This document shows positions 1 to 7,201 of a DNA stretch of 64,000 nucleotides, piece by piece. This DNA is from Sphingobacteriales bacterium (GTDB lineage: Bacteria; Bacteroidota; Bacteroidia; Chitinophagales; Chitinophagaceae). Where the stretch lies: NCBI GenBank assembly GCA_012270485.1, contig JAAXIF010000065.1, positions 100,959-164,958 of the forward strand, given 5' to 3'. A program made the translations under genes and the position numbers. The stretch's first letter is position 1. Every line of letters starts with the position of its first letter. The notes beneath the pieces were generated by a model, which saw only the letters and a program-made list of their open reading frames with translations, made no database searches and was not told the origin of the DNA.

Positions 1-2
1 GT

Positions 3-437
3 GGTAGTCCGGCTCAATTCAAACCGTTATTCGATTATTATCATAAAGTCTGCACACATTTCAAACATCCAGCATCACATCAAAAAACCGGTGTTCACAT
101 GCATGCTTTCTTTGGTAAGGATGGTAAAGCAACTGCTGATCAGTATTTTCAGCAGTATGCACAGCAGATGAATAGAATTGGTCGTGAAAGAGGATGGTCG
201 CCCTATACAAAAGAGCAGTATGAGGCTGGACGAGGCAAACAAGGAGCGCTGATTATTGGTGATGCCAATGAAGCCATCGACAAAATTCTTTACTTACATG
301 AGGTACTCGGATTTGATCGATTTGCAGCGCATATGGATGTGGGTGGACCTTCACACAAGGATTTAATGGGATCGATAGAAATTTTTGGAACAAAAATCGC
401 TCCGGCCGTGAAAGCAGCTTTGAATACTACAAATTAA
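3..437 (+). CDS. LLM-class flavin-dependent oxidoreductase, C-terminal part
   Basis: The frame is open from the left edge, so the start of the gene lies outside the window; 144 residues remain. The fragment reads GSPAQF near its beginning and ends with a helix containing FGTKIAPAVKAAL. This is the usual C-terminal pattern of bacterial luciferase-like (F420/FMN) monooxygenases: a segment GVGGPS/MDVGGPSHKDLM followed by a final helix. These enzymes use reduced flavin to oxidise small organic substrates; the substrate cannot be read here. The stop codon is interlocked with that of the convergent deaminase gene in a TTAA tetranucleotide. The family call is good, the exact reaction unknown. Confidence 0.8.
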   Translation, partial: GSPAQFKPLFDYYHKVCTHFKHPASHQKTGVHMHAFFGKDGKATADQYFQQYAQQMNRIGRERGWSPYTKEQYEAGRGKQGALIIGDANEAIDKILYLHEVLGFDRFAAHMDVGGPSHKDLMGSIEIFGTKIAPAVKAALNTTN

Positions 438-931
438 ACATCTGTTTCATCAAAAGACAGATGTAATTGTTGAACACTTGAGATTACTTTACGATAACTA
501 ACTCCTGCAGTACCCAACATTTTTTTGGAAGCGATGGATGTATCCGATCCATTATACTTATCTGATAAATACACTACTTCCTTGATCCCTGATTGAATAA
601 TGGCTTTTGTACATTCATTACAAGGGAAAAGAGCTGTATAGATTTTACACCCTTTTAAATCCATTCCAATATTATTCAGGATGGCATTTAACTCTGCGTG
701 ACAAACATAGGGGTACTTGGTATCCAGAAAATCGCCTTGCTTACTCCAGGGAAATTCATCGTCGTTACAACCAATAGGCAGTCCATTGTATCCGGTTCCT
801 ACAATTTTGTTTTGATCATTCACAATACAGGCACCCACTTGAGTATTGGGATCTTTGCTTCGTTTGGCAGATAATATAGCAATGCCCATGAAGTATTCAT
901 CCCAACTGATATAATCTTGTCGCTTTGTCAT
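434..931 (-). CDS. dCMP/deoxycytidylate deaminase family protein
   Basis: A 165-residue zinc-dependent deaminase. It carries the family signature HAE at residues 78-80 (His zinc ligand, Glu proton shuttle) and PCNEC at 103-107 (Cys104 and Cys107 as zinc ligands). The N-terminal motif RSKDPNTQVGA is typical of ComEB-type dCMP deaminases, which convert dCMP to dUMP for thymidylate synthesis. Length is normal for the family. It lies tail-to-tail with the upstream oxidoreductase, sharing the stop region, and just downstream of the beta-lactamase gene on the same strand (15 bases apart). Related Bacteroidota proteins are annotated as dCMP deaminase; a CMP or tRNA substrate is not favoured. Confidence 0.88.
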   Translation of the reverse strand: MTKRQDYISWDEYFMGIAILSAKRSKDPNTQVGACIVNDQNKIVGTGYNGLPIGCNDDEFPWSKQGDFLDTKYPYVCHAELNAILNNIGMDLKGCKIYTALFPCNECTKAIIQSGIKEVVYLSDKYNGSDTSIASKKMLGTAGVSYRKVISSVQQLHLSFDETDV

Positions 932-946
932 CCAGTCAATAATTGC

Positions 947-1783
947 TTATCGTTTACCCTCAAAAAATCCCTGCTCTTTTAAAATACCTTTTAAGATATT
1001 CATCCTTGCATCCATCATTTTGGCATCAGCAGGTCCTTCTGCATTCAGTACAAAGAAATAAGGATGTTTGTTTTCTTCAATCCATCCAACAATCCACCCA
1101 ATCAGATTACCATTTTCCTTAAACCCTAAGCCAGTCTTATATGCCAGCTGATAATTCGCATTGTTTTCTCTGATCATCATTTTTTTGACGATATCTTGGG
1201 TACGTTTTTGAAAAGGTAATTGACCGAAGTACAATCTTTTTACCAAGCCCAGTTGCTCATCCGGAGAAATTTTCAAGGAGTTGTTGATCCAAAAAGAATC
1301 AATGGCGCTTCCTAATTGCTTATTTCCGTACTGCAAACTATCGATCCAACGCTGCATGGTATCTTTACCAATTCTTCGGGCCACTTCCTGATAATAAGGT
1401 AATGCGGAAGCTGCAAAAGCTTCTTCCATGGTTAAATCCTTGTTCCATCCATGAGCAGTATCACCACCCGGCATTACACGAACTACCCCATCCCATTTGA
1501 TCACCATTTTTTCATTGCTAACTCTTCCGGTTTCAATACCAATCAATGAGTTGACAATTTTAAAAGTAGAAGCCGGTAGATAAGAGGAATCTTTGAATCG
1601 GGATAAATTATAGATCGTGAATTGTCCGCTACCATTATCAAATAATCCGAAAGTACCCGTCACTTTGTTTTCATCAAAATACTTTTGATATCCGTTTTCT
1701 ACCGTTACATTATTGGGTGAGCAAGCAGCGAATAAAACCACTATAGCGGTAAATACCGAAAGCAATACTTTTGAAAAATTCAT
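947..1783 (-). CDS. Class D (OXA-type) beta-lactamase-like lipoprotein
   Basis: A serine beta-lactamase fold protein, 278 residues from the ATG at 1783. An ATG six codons upstream is possible, but the signal peptide reads best from MNFSK. It has a lipoprotein signal with lipobox LFAAC (Cys21). All class D motifs are present: STFK at 72-75 (nucleophile Ser72, carbamylated Lys75), SAL at 126-128 in place of SxV, YGN at 152-154, the tryptophan ten residues after it that protects the carbamate (Trp165), and KTG at 216-218. OXA enzymes hydrolyse penicillins and sometimes carbapenems; the related BlaR sensor domain lacks this freestanding lipoprotein form. It is chromosomal, with no mobile element nearby, so probably intrinsic. 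Hydrolysis spectrum is not predictable. Confidence 0.88.
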   Translation of the reverse strand: MNFSKVLLSVFTAIVVLFAACSPNNVTVENGYQKYFDENKVTGTFGLFDNGSGQFTIYNLSRFKDSSYLPASTFKIVNSLIGIETGRVSNEKMVIKWDGVVRVMPGGDTAHGWNKDLTMEEAFAASALPYYQEVARRIGKDTMQRWIDSLQYGNKQLGSAIDSFWINNSLKISPDEQLGLVKRLYFGQLPFQKRTQDIVKKMMIRENNANYQLAYKTGLGFKENGNLIGWIVGWIEENKHPYFFVLNAEGPADAKMMDARMNILKGILKEQGFFEGKR

Positions 1784-1813
1784 ACAGATAGATTTAGCCA
1801 CTTGGAGTGGATG

Positions 1814-3001
1814 TTATTTCAATACTTTCAATTCCTTTCCAACTTTAATGAAAGCTGCGATGGCTTTATCAAGATGTTGTTGTTGATGTGCAGCGCTTAA
1901 CTGTACACGTATACGTGCTAGTCCTTTGGCTACCACCGGATAAAAGAATCCGATTACATATACTTCCTCTTCCAGCAATTTTGCTGCAAATTGTTGTGCT
2001 ACCACTGCATCATACAACATAATTGGCACGATGGGATGATCTCCGGGTTTGATATCAAAACCCGCTTCTGTCATTTTTGTGCGGAAGTACTTTGTATTGT
2101 ATTCGAGTTGATCTCTTAAAATAGTTGTCTCCGTAAGCATATCCAATACTGCAATAGATGCCCCTACAATGGAAGGAGCTACTGTATTGGAAAACAAATA
2201 AGGTCTACTTCGTTGACGTAACATTTCGATGATCTCTTTTCTACCGGATGTAAAACCACCGCTGGCTCCACCCAAAGCTTTTCCAAGGGTTCCGGTGATG
2301 ATATCAATCCTTCCCATTACACCTCTGTATTCATGAGTACCCCGTCCTGTTTTACCCAAGAAACCGGATGAATGACATTCATCAATCATCACAATAGCAT
2401 CATACTGATCTGCTAAGTCACATATTTTATCTAATTGCGCAATCGTTCCATCCATGCTGAAAGAACCATCTGTTACAATGATTCTACTTCTACAACCCGC
2501 ACTCTCTTTCAACTTCGCTTCCAGATCTTTCATATTGTTGTGCTCATAACGGAAACGCTGGGCTTTACACAAACGAACACCATCAATAATAGAAGCATGA
2601 TTGAGCGCATCGCTAATAATGGCATCTTGCTCATTAAAGAGTGGCTCAAATACACCCCCATTTGCATCAAATGCAGCTGCATATAGAATCGTATCTTCTG
2701 TTCCGAGAAAATCAGCCAGCTTTTTTTCCAATTCTTTATGGATGTCTTGTGTTCCACAAATAAAACGAACACTGCTCATACCATAACCATGTGTATCAAT
2801 GGCTTTATGTGCAGCTTCTATCACTTTGGGGTGTGAAGAAAGACCCAGGTAATTGTTGGCACAAAAGTTTAAAACGGTTTTACCATTCACTATAATCTCG
2901 GGACCTTGCTCGCTGGTAATAATACGTTCTTTCTTGAACAATCCGGCTGCATCTATTTCTTGTAATTCTTCCCTTATACGGGTTACAAACTTTTCATTCA
3001 T
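1814..3001 (-). CDS. kbl: Glycine C-acetyltransferase (2-amino-3-ketobutyrate CoA ligase)
   Basis: A 395-residue PLP enzyme of the alpha-oxoamine synthase family. It splits 2-amino-3-ketobutyrate with CoA into glycine and acetyl-CoA, the second step of threonine degradation. Family landmarks are visible: FCANNYLGLSSHP at 46-58, the motif HGYGMSSVRFICGT at 71-84, DECHSSG at 207-213 and the PLP lysine in GTLGKALGG (Lys241). The N-terminal segment and the absence of a pimeloyl-type active-site pattern favour Kbl over 8-amino-7-oxononanoate synthase. No threonine dehydrogenase gene is adjacent. A long hairpin repeat separates its start from the response regulator gene upstream. Confidence 0.9.
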   Translation of the reverse strand: MNEKFVTRIREELQEIDAAGLFKKERIITSEQGPEIIVNGKTVLNFCANNYLGLSSHPKVIEAAHKAIDTHGYGMSSVRFICGTQDIHKELEKKLADFLGTEDTILYAAAFDANGGVFEPLFNEQDAIISDALNHASIIDGVRLCKAQRFRYEHNNMKDLEAKLKESAGCRSRIIVTDGSFSMDGTIAQLDKICDLADQYDAIVMIDECHSSGFLGKTGRGTHEYRGVMGRIDIITGTLGKALGGASGGFTSGRKEIIEMLRQRSRPYLFSNTVAPSIVGASIAVLDMLTETTILRDQLEYNTKYFRTKMTEAGFDIKPGDHPIVPIMLYDAVVAQQFAAKLLEEEVYVIGFFYPVVAKGLARIRVQLSAAHQQQHLDKAIAAFIKVGKELKVLK

Positions 3002-3046
3002 AGCTTGGCAATTATGGAATGCGAAGGTAGGAAAAGTCGGGGGAAC

Positions 3047-3117
3047 GTTGATAGTTGATAGTTGACAGTTGACAGGAAAAACTTCCTGCTGTCAACTGTC
3101 AACTATCAACTGTCAAC
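3047..3117. repeat. Word-tandem inverted repeat, locus 1 (GTTGAYA words)
   Basis: The left arm consists of four tandem 7-mers (GTTGATA, GTTGATA, GTTGACA, GTTGACA) ending in GGAA. The right arm, starting at 3082, is the reverse complement of the same series, with one mismatch and a 3-base bulge over about 29 paired bases, and a loop of only a few A residues. It lies just after the stop of the response regulator gene and upstream of kbl. A role as transcription terminator or mRNA 3' end is likely; no clean U-run follows. Confidence 0.85.
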
Positions 3118-3122
3118 TAAGA

Positions 3123-3806
3123 TTAAACAACAAACCGATAGCCTACCCCTTTAATTGTGATAATTTCAAGAGAGGGGTCTTCTTTCAGATAACCTCTGAT
3201 TTTGGTAATGTATACATCAAGATTACGGCTATTGAAAAAAGAATCATTGCCCCAGATATGGTTTAATAGATCTCTTCTGTCGATTACGTCATTTTTATGA
3301 CGATAGAGATACTTCACCAGCTCTGCTTCACGATAAGAGAGTTTTCTTTCTGTAGCACCCTTCGTGAGGACTTGTTTATTCAAATGGAATTGGTATTTAC
3401 CCATGGTTATGCTATCTCCATTTTCGGGAATCAGTACTTCTTTTTTTACACGCAAAGCATTTTCAATACGAACGATGAGTTCTTCCATACTAAATGGCTT
3501 CCTGATATAATCATTACCACCTATTTTAAATCCTTGCACCACATCTTCTGTTTGCGTTTTGGCGGTGAGGAAAATTACAGGCACATCATCATTCAGTTTG
3601 CGAATATCTTCTGCCAACTCAAAACCACTTTTATTGGGGAGCATGACATCTAGTATACAGATATCGGGATTTTCATCTTCAAAACTGCGGATTACATCCG
3701 CACCATCCGATTCCATGATCACTTCAAATCCTCTTGTTTCGAGTGTTTCTTTCACAATCTTTCCCAGAAACAACTCGTCTTCTACATATAGTACTTTGAT
3801 TGGCAT
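3123..3806 (-). CDS. OmpR-family response regulator
   Basis: A 227-residue two-domain regulator. The receiver domain (about 1-118) has the acidic pair E9/D10, phospho-acceptor Asp53 in CILDVMLP, Thr81 and Lys103 in the KPF motif. The C-terminal winged helix (about 130-226) ends in the typical ITIKGVGYRFVV. It resembles RprY-like regulators of Bacteroidota. It follows the histidine kinase with six bases between, so the pair is one operon. Its targets are not shown by the sequence; the palindrome at 5709-5735 upstream of the kinase is a candidate site. Confidence 0.92.
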   Translation of the reverse strand: MPIKVLYVEDELFLGKIVKETLETRGFEVIMESDGADVIRSFEDENPDICILDVMLPNKSGFELAEDIRKLNDDVPVIFLTAKTQTEDVVQGFKIGGNDYIRKPFSMEELIVRIENALRVKKEVLIPENGDSITMGKYQFHLNKQVLTKGATERKLSYREAELVKYLYRHKNDVIDRRDLLNHIWGNDSFFNSRNLDVYITKIRGYLKEDPSLEIITIKGVGYRFVV

Positions 3807-3812
3807 GGTTCA

Positions 3813-5639
3813 TTATTTATGACTAACCGGAAGTGTTACTGTAAATGTACTTCCTTTCTCCGGTTCGCTATCCACTGAGATGGAGCCTTTATGGCTTTTA
3901 ATCACTTCTGCTACATAACTCAAACCCAAACCATAGCCCTTGATATTATGCTTATCACCGGTGGGAACACGGAAAAACTTGTCAAATATTTTACCCTGAT
4001 ATTCAGACGCTATTCCCATACCGTTATCTGAGACTGTTAATACAATTGATCTATGATCTACTAAGTCTAAGTTTACTTGAATCTGCGCGTTGTTTTTACT
4101 GTACTTCAATGCATTGTCCAATAAATTATAGATCACACTAGTGATATGCAATTTATCCGCTTCCAACATAAAGCTATGATCACCGGAGGTGAAAGTTACC
4201 ACTGCTTTTTGTTTATCAAACTGAAGCTTCATGATTTTCAATGTCTCTTGCATCAGTTCTTTCAAATCAAAAGGTTCTTTATTCAGTTCAATCTGTTGTT
4301 TCTCGAACATCGAAAGTTTTAATACTTTATCTACCAACAAACTCAATCGCTGTAATTCAGCAGCAGAAATATCCAGATATTCTTTTGTTCTTTCCGGACT
4401 TTGCATTGCATTAAAATTTCTTAATGCCTCAATCGCTACACCTACTGTTGCAATAGGTGTTTTGAGCTCATGCGTGATATTACTGATAAAATCGTTTTTG
4501 ATTTCTGCAAGTCTTTGTTGCGCTAGCAGATTACGATACAATACGATAAAAGATCCTGCCACTAATAATAATACCAATAAAGACCCACTTATCTGCATTT
4601 GCATTTTTCCCAATACATACATTTGGGTGTCTTCGAATTTCGCTTGGTAAGCATAAGGTGTAGTATATCCTACAAAAACCTTATCGGTAACAACTGCATT
4701 TGAACTGTCGCGTTTAAGATTCCATATTTTTTGACTACTATCTTTGTAAGATTCAAACTGTATTGAAAATTTTAATTGCTTATTGGTCTTATTCAATTCT
4801 ACTCTATAAGCAGAGTCTACAGTTTTAACAGGAATAGAATCGTTAATCGTTTTATTATTAGAAAGAAAACGAATGATGGGTGAACTTGTAGTCTTTTGAA
4901 CCGGAGATCTAAACTGTAAAATAGTATCTACCGGAGGGTTAATGGTTTTTGTAAAACGGATACTATCTCTTCTACGCATTCTATCTTCCAATGTTTTTGC
5001 AGCACGTAACATTGGCATTGTGAAAACCCTGGTAGACAATTTAGCCATGCTATCGCCCAGCATTTTCAGTCCAGCAGTATCTTTCCCCTTGATGCTAATG
5101 GTGAGTCCGTTACGTCTCTCAAATGTTTTTCCATCTATATCTTCATGGAATGCACTATCGACTCTAATCACTATTCTCCGTGGAGAGTCAATAGCATTTT
5201 GTGATTGTTTCATGATTAACTCAATCAAAGCGGGATTGGGTGCTCCCTTAAAGCTAAAACCGGAAGCTGCTCCTTTCAATACTGTAACCGACTCAATGGA
5301 ATCTGGTGGTATTTTTTTTAATACATCCGGTGAAGTAATTGACCGATAAACAAATGTAGAAGGTCGTGTATTTCTTTTAACTGATTCATCCGATTTAAAA
5401 GTGGTATTATTCTTTTTGGAAGTCAGTGTTGTGGTAAATACTTCCCCAACTAGTGCTGTATCTTTTTCAAATCTGCCTAACTGGAGTTTATTCATGGTTT
5501 CTCTAAAGCTAACATCTACTTCTTTGCGTAAACCATCATACTCGTCTTTGTATAGTTTATGCAGCCAATAACCTTCGAATGCAGCCAAGAGCAAAATGGT
5601 GGCCATCATCAATAAAAGGGTGAGCTGTACTTTTTTCAT
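3813..5639 (-). CDS. Sensor histidine kinase with TonB-plug-like periplasmic segment
   Basis: A membrane-bound kinase of 608 residues when started at the ATG at 5639 (MKKVQLTLL); an ATG 15 codons upstream at 5684 is less likely because the signal-anchor starts here. Transmembrane segments lie at about 4-23 and 351-369. The cytoplasmic part has the H-box ITHELKTP (His390), an N-box around LLDNALKYSKNN, and G-boxes DNGMGIA and GYGLGLSYV. The periplasmic region of about 325 residues contains, at 104-145, a stretch (PPDSIESVTVLKG ... GAPNPALIELI) that resembles the end of a SusC/TonB-receptor plug domain. The cognate regulator is the next gene. The neighbouring GLPGLI and barrel genes suggest an envelope signal. 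Confidence 0.9.
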   Translation of the reverse strand: MKKVQLTLLLMMATILLLAAFEGYWLHKLYKDEYDGLRKEVDVSFRETMNKLQLGRFEKDTALVGEVFTTTLTSKKNNTTFKSDESVKRNTRPSTFVYRSITSPDVLKKIPPDSIESVTVLKGAASGFSFKGAPNPALIELIMKQSQNAIDSPRRIVIRVDSAFHEDIDGKTFERRNGLTISIKGKDTAGLKMLGDSMAKLSTRVFTMPMLRAAKTLEDRMRRRDSIRFTKTINPPVDTILQFRSPVQKTTSSPIIRFLSNNKTINDSIPVKTVDSAYRVELNKTNKQLKFSIQFESYKDSSQKIWNLKRDSSNAVVTDKVFVGYTTPYAYQAKFEDTQMYVLGKMQMQISGSLLVLLLVAGSFIVLYRNLLAQQRLAEIKNDFISNITHELKTPIATVGVAIEALRNFNAMQSPERTKEYLDISAAELQRLSLLVDKVLKLSMFEKQQIELNKEPFDLKELMQETLKIMKLQFDKQKAVVTFTSGDHSFMLEADKLHITSVIYNLLDNALKYSKNNAQIQVNLDLVDHRSIVLTVSDNGMGIASEYQGKIFDKFFRVPTGDKHNIKGYGLGLSYVAEVIKSHKGSISVDSEPEKGSTFTVTLPVSHK

Positions 5640-5708
5640 GTTGTTATCGTGAGCAACAAAGGTAAAGGGTTCAACTAGGTTCATAGGTATTTCATTAACC
5701 TAAATTAA

Positions 5709-5735
5709 CCTTTGAGCAAGAATGCTTAACAAAGG
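5709..5735. promoter_or_regulatory. Palindrome in the divergent region of the kinase and GLPGLI genes
   Basis: CCTTTG, AGCA, a 4-base spacer, TGCT, three bases, then CAAAGG: two nested inverted repeats in 27 bases. It lies between two divergently transcribed genes. Eight bases downstream, TAGCTTTG at 5743-5750 matches the Bacteroidota -7 consensus TAnnTTTG for the plus-strand gene; no good -33 element is visible. It could bind the adjacent response regulator. This is inference only. Confidence 0.4.
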
Positions 5736-5814
5736 CTAGGATTAGCTTTGAGGAAATTTATACATACTCACAATCAGTCTATTTTATTATTAAAAAAAGT
5801 AAATCGTAACCTTC

Positions 5815-6639
5815 ATGAAGAAAGCATTTTTATTGATATCCGCTGCGATGGGTATTAGTGCATTACAAGCCCAGATAAAAGAGGGTACAATTGTTTATGA
5901 ACGAAAAATCAATAATCATCGTAACATGCCCAATGAACAGATGCGTGCGATGATGCCGGAATTTCGCATCTCTAAACACTTATTGATCTTTAGTGATAGT
6001 ATTTCCGTATACAGAATGATCCCGGAGAATGAAGCTCCCGATCCATTTGCAGGCGGTGCCGGTGCTGGTGGTGGTGGTGTTCGTATGTCGTTCACCGTTG
6101 CCGGTAGCAATGATGGTGGAGATTTGTACAAGAATTTCACTCAATCAAAATCAATTCTTAGCTCTGAACTGGCAGGTAAAAGCTATTTGGTAGTAGACTC
6201 TATCACTCAGCAACCCTGGAAACTAACCAATGAAACCAAACAAATCCTTGGTTATACCTGCTTAAAAGCAACCAGAAAAATCAGTGTGCAAGCTGCACCC
6301 ATGAGAATGATGGTCATCGGTGGTCCGGGCGGCAATATAAACCGTGATACTTCTCGCCCTCAGCCACGCGAAATAGAATTGGTTGCTTGGTACGCTCAAG
6401 ATATTGCTAGTCCGGTTGGACCTGAAAACCACGGAGAGTTACCTGGCGTGATTCTTGAACTCGATACCGATAATGGTGGTACTGTTTACACAGCTTTAGA
6501 GTTCAAAAAGCAAGTAGATCAAAAACAATTGAAAGAACCTAAAAAAGGAAAAACTGTAACTGCAGCTGAGTTTTCAAAAATGAGATTGGAACTGATGCAG
6601 CAACAAATGCAAAATGGTGGTATTAGAATAGGTGGTTAA
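5815..6639 (+). CDS. GLPGLI-family secreted protein
   Basis: A 274-residue exported protein with a signal peptide (about 1-19, ending LQAQ). It opens with the family phrase EGTIVYERK and has the naming motif near residue 208, here as HGELPGVILELD instead of GLPGLILE. The family is confined to Bacteroidota and is often found next to TonB-linked outer-membrane barrels; its function is unknown. A glycine-rich loop (AGGAGAGGGG) lies at about 79-88. It is divergent from the two-component system and convergent with a barrel gene, so all four genes may belong to one envelope response, but this is not proven. A strong terminator follows. Confidence 0.85.
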   Translation: MKKAFLLISAAMGISALQAQIKEGTIVYERKINNHRNMPNEQMRAMMPEFRISKHLLIFSDSISVYRMIPENEAPDPFAGGAGAGGGGVRMSFTVAGSNDGGDLYKNFTQSKSILSSELAGKSYLVVDSITQQPWKLTNETKQILGYTCLKATRKISVQAAPMRMMVIGGPGGNINRDTSRPQPREIELVAWYAQDIASPVGPENHGELPGVILELDTDNGGTVYTALEFKKQVDQKQLKEPKKGKTVTAAEFSKMRLELMQQQMQNGGIRIGG

Positions 6640-6661
6640 TTCCCGTTTAACTGAATCTTAT

Positions 6662-6697
6662 AGAGGCTGTATCACATGTCTGATACAGCCTCTTTTT
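6662..6697 (+). terminator. Rho-independent terminator of the GLPGLI gene
   Basis: A perfect 13-base stem, AGAGGCTGTATCA paired with TGATACAGCCTCT, with a short loop and a TTTT run, 22 bases after the stop codon. Confidence 0.9.
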
Positions 6698-6719
6698 ATT
6701 CCAACCACTATCAGAGTCT

Positions 6720-6775
6720 TTCTTTTACCATGGACTATGGTCAATTATCCATAAGCCATGAACTATAAGCCATCA
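6720..6775. repeat. Word-tandem repeat, locus 2 (CCATGGACTATGG words)
   Basis: ACCATGGACTATGGT folds on itself (ACCAT/ATGGT) and is followed by ATCCATAAGCC, ATGAACTATAAGCC and AT. These are degenerate copies of the same ATGG/ACTAT vocabulary seen at 26638-26744 and 52274-52310. It lies between two convergent genes, just beyond a normal terminator. The least regular of the nine loci. Confidence 0.5.
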
Positions 6776-7141
6776 AACGAATCTCAAGGCTCCTATTTTA
6801 CTTTTGAGATACCCTTTTTTATTCACCTGCTTATATCGAATGATGGGACGCGGATTATCTCCACAGGAGTCCTTTGGACATGATTGTTATGATTGGCGCA
6901 GATAAATACTCCTTTAATTTTATAAAGACCTTGATATAGATTTATTTAATAAATTATTCTACTAATATGCTTTATGTGATTAAACATATACGAATCATAT
7001 ACTGCTTCTCAACGTCAAAGCACCTGACTTTTAAATAGTTCACTGTACTTTGGAACGTGCTTACCTATTTTCAGCGTGAGCTTATTTGATTCATACTAAT
7101 CCAGCTTGTGATCAATTATTTTCGGGGCTTAGCATGGTAAT
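6776..7141. other. Intergenic stretch without a recognisable gene
   Basis: About 365 bases between convergent genes. No reading frame of useful length is present on either strand. A short inverted repeat ATCTCAA ... TTGAGAT followed by a T-run (about 6781-6822) could be a second terminator. The remainder is AT-rich and shows no tRNA-like, riboswitch-like or repeat structure that could be recognised. Confidence 0.5.
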
Positions 7142-7169
7142 AAAAAATCCCCTCCTAGACAGGAGGGGA
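7142..7169 (-). terminator. Rho-independent terminator of the first outer-membrane barrel gene
   Basis: On the minus strand TCCCCTCCT pairs with AGGAGGGGA over a GTCT loop, followed by six T. It lies 32 bases after the stop of the barrel gene at 7202. Confidence 0.92.
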
Positions 7170-7201
7170 GACTGATAAATATGAGAAAGAGAAAAACTGA
7201 A

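Noticed and set aside
4231-4650. Long open frame opposite the histidine kinase gene
   Set aside because: It is the antisense shadow of the kinase gene, whose motifs are clear on the minus strand; no protein family fits.
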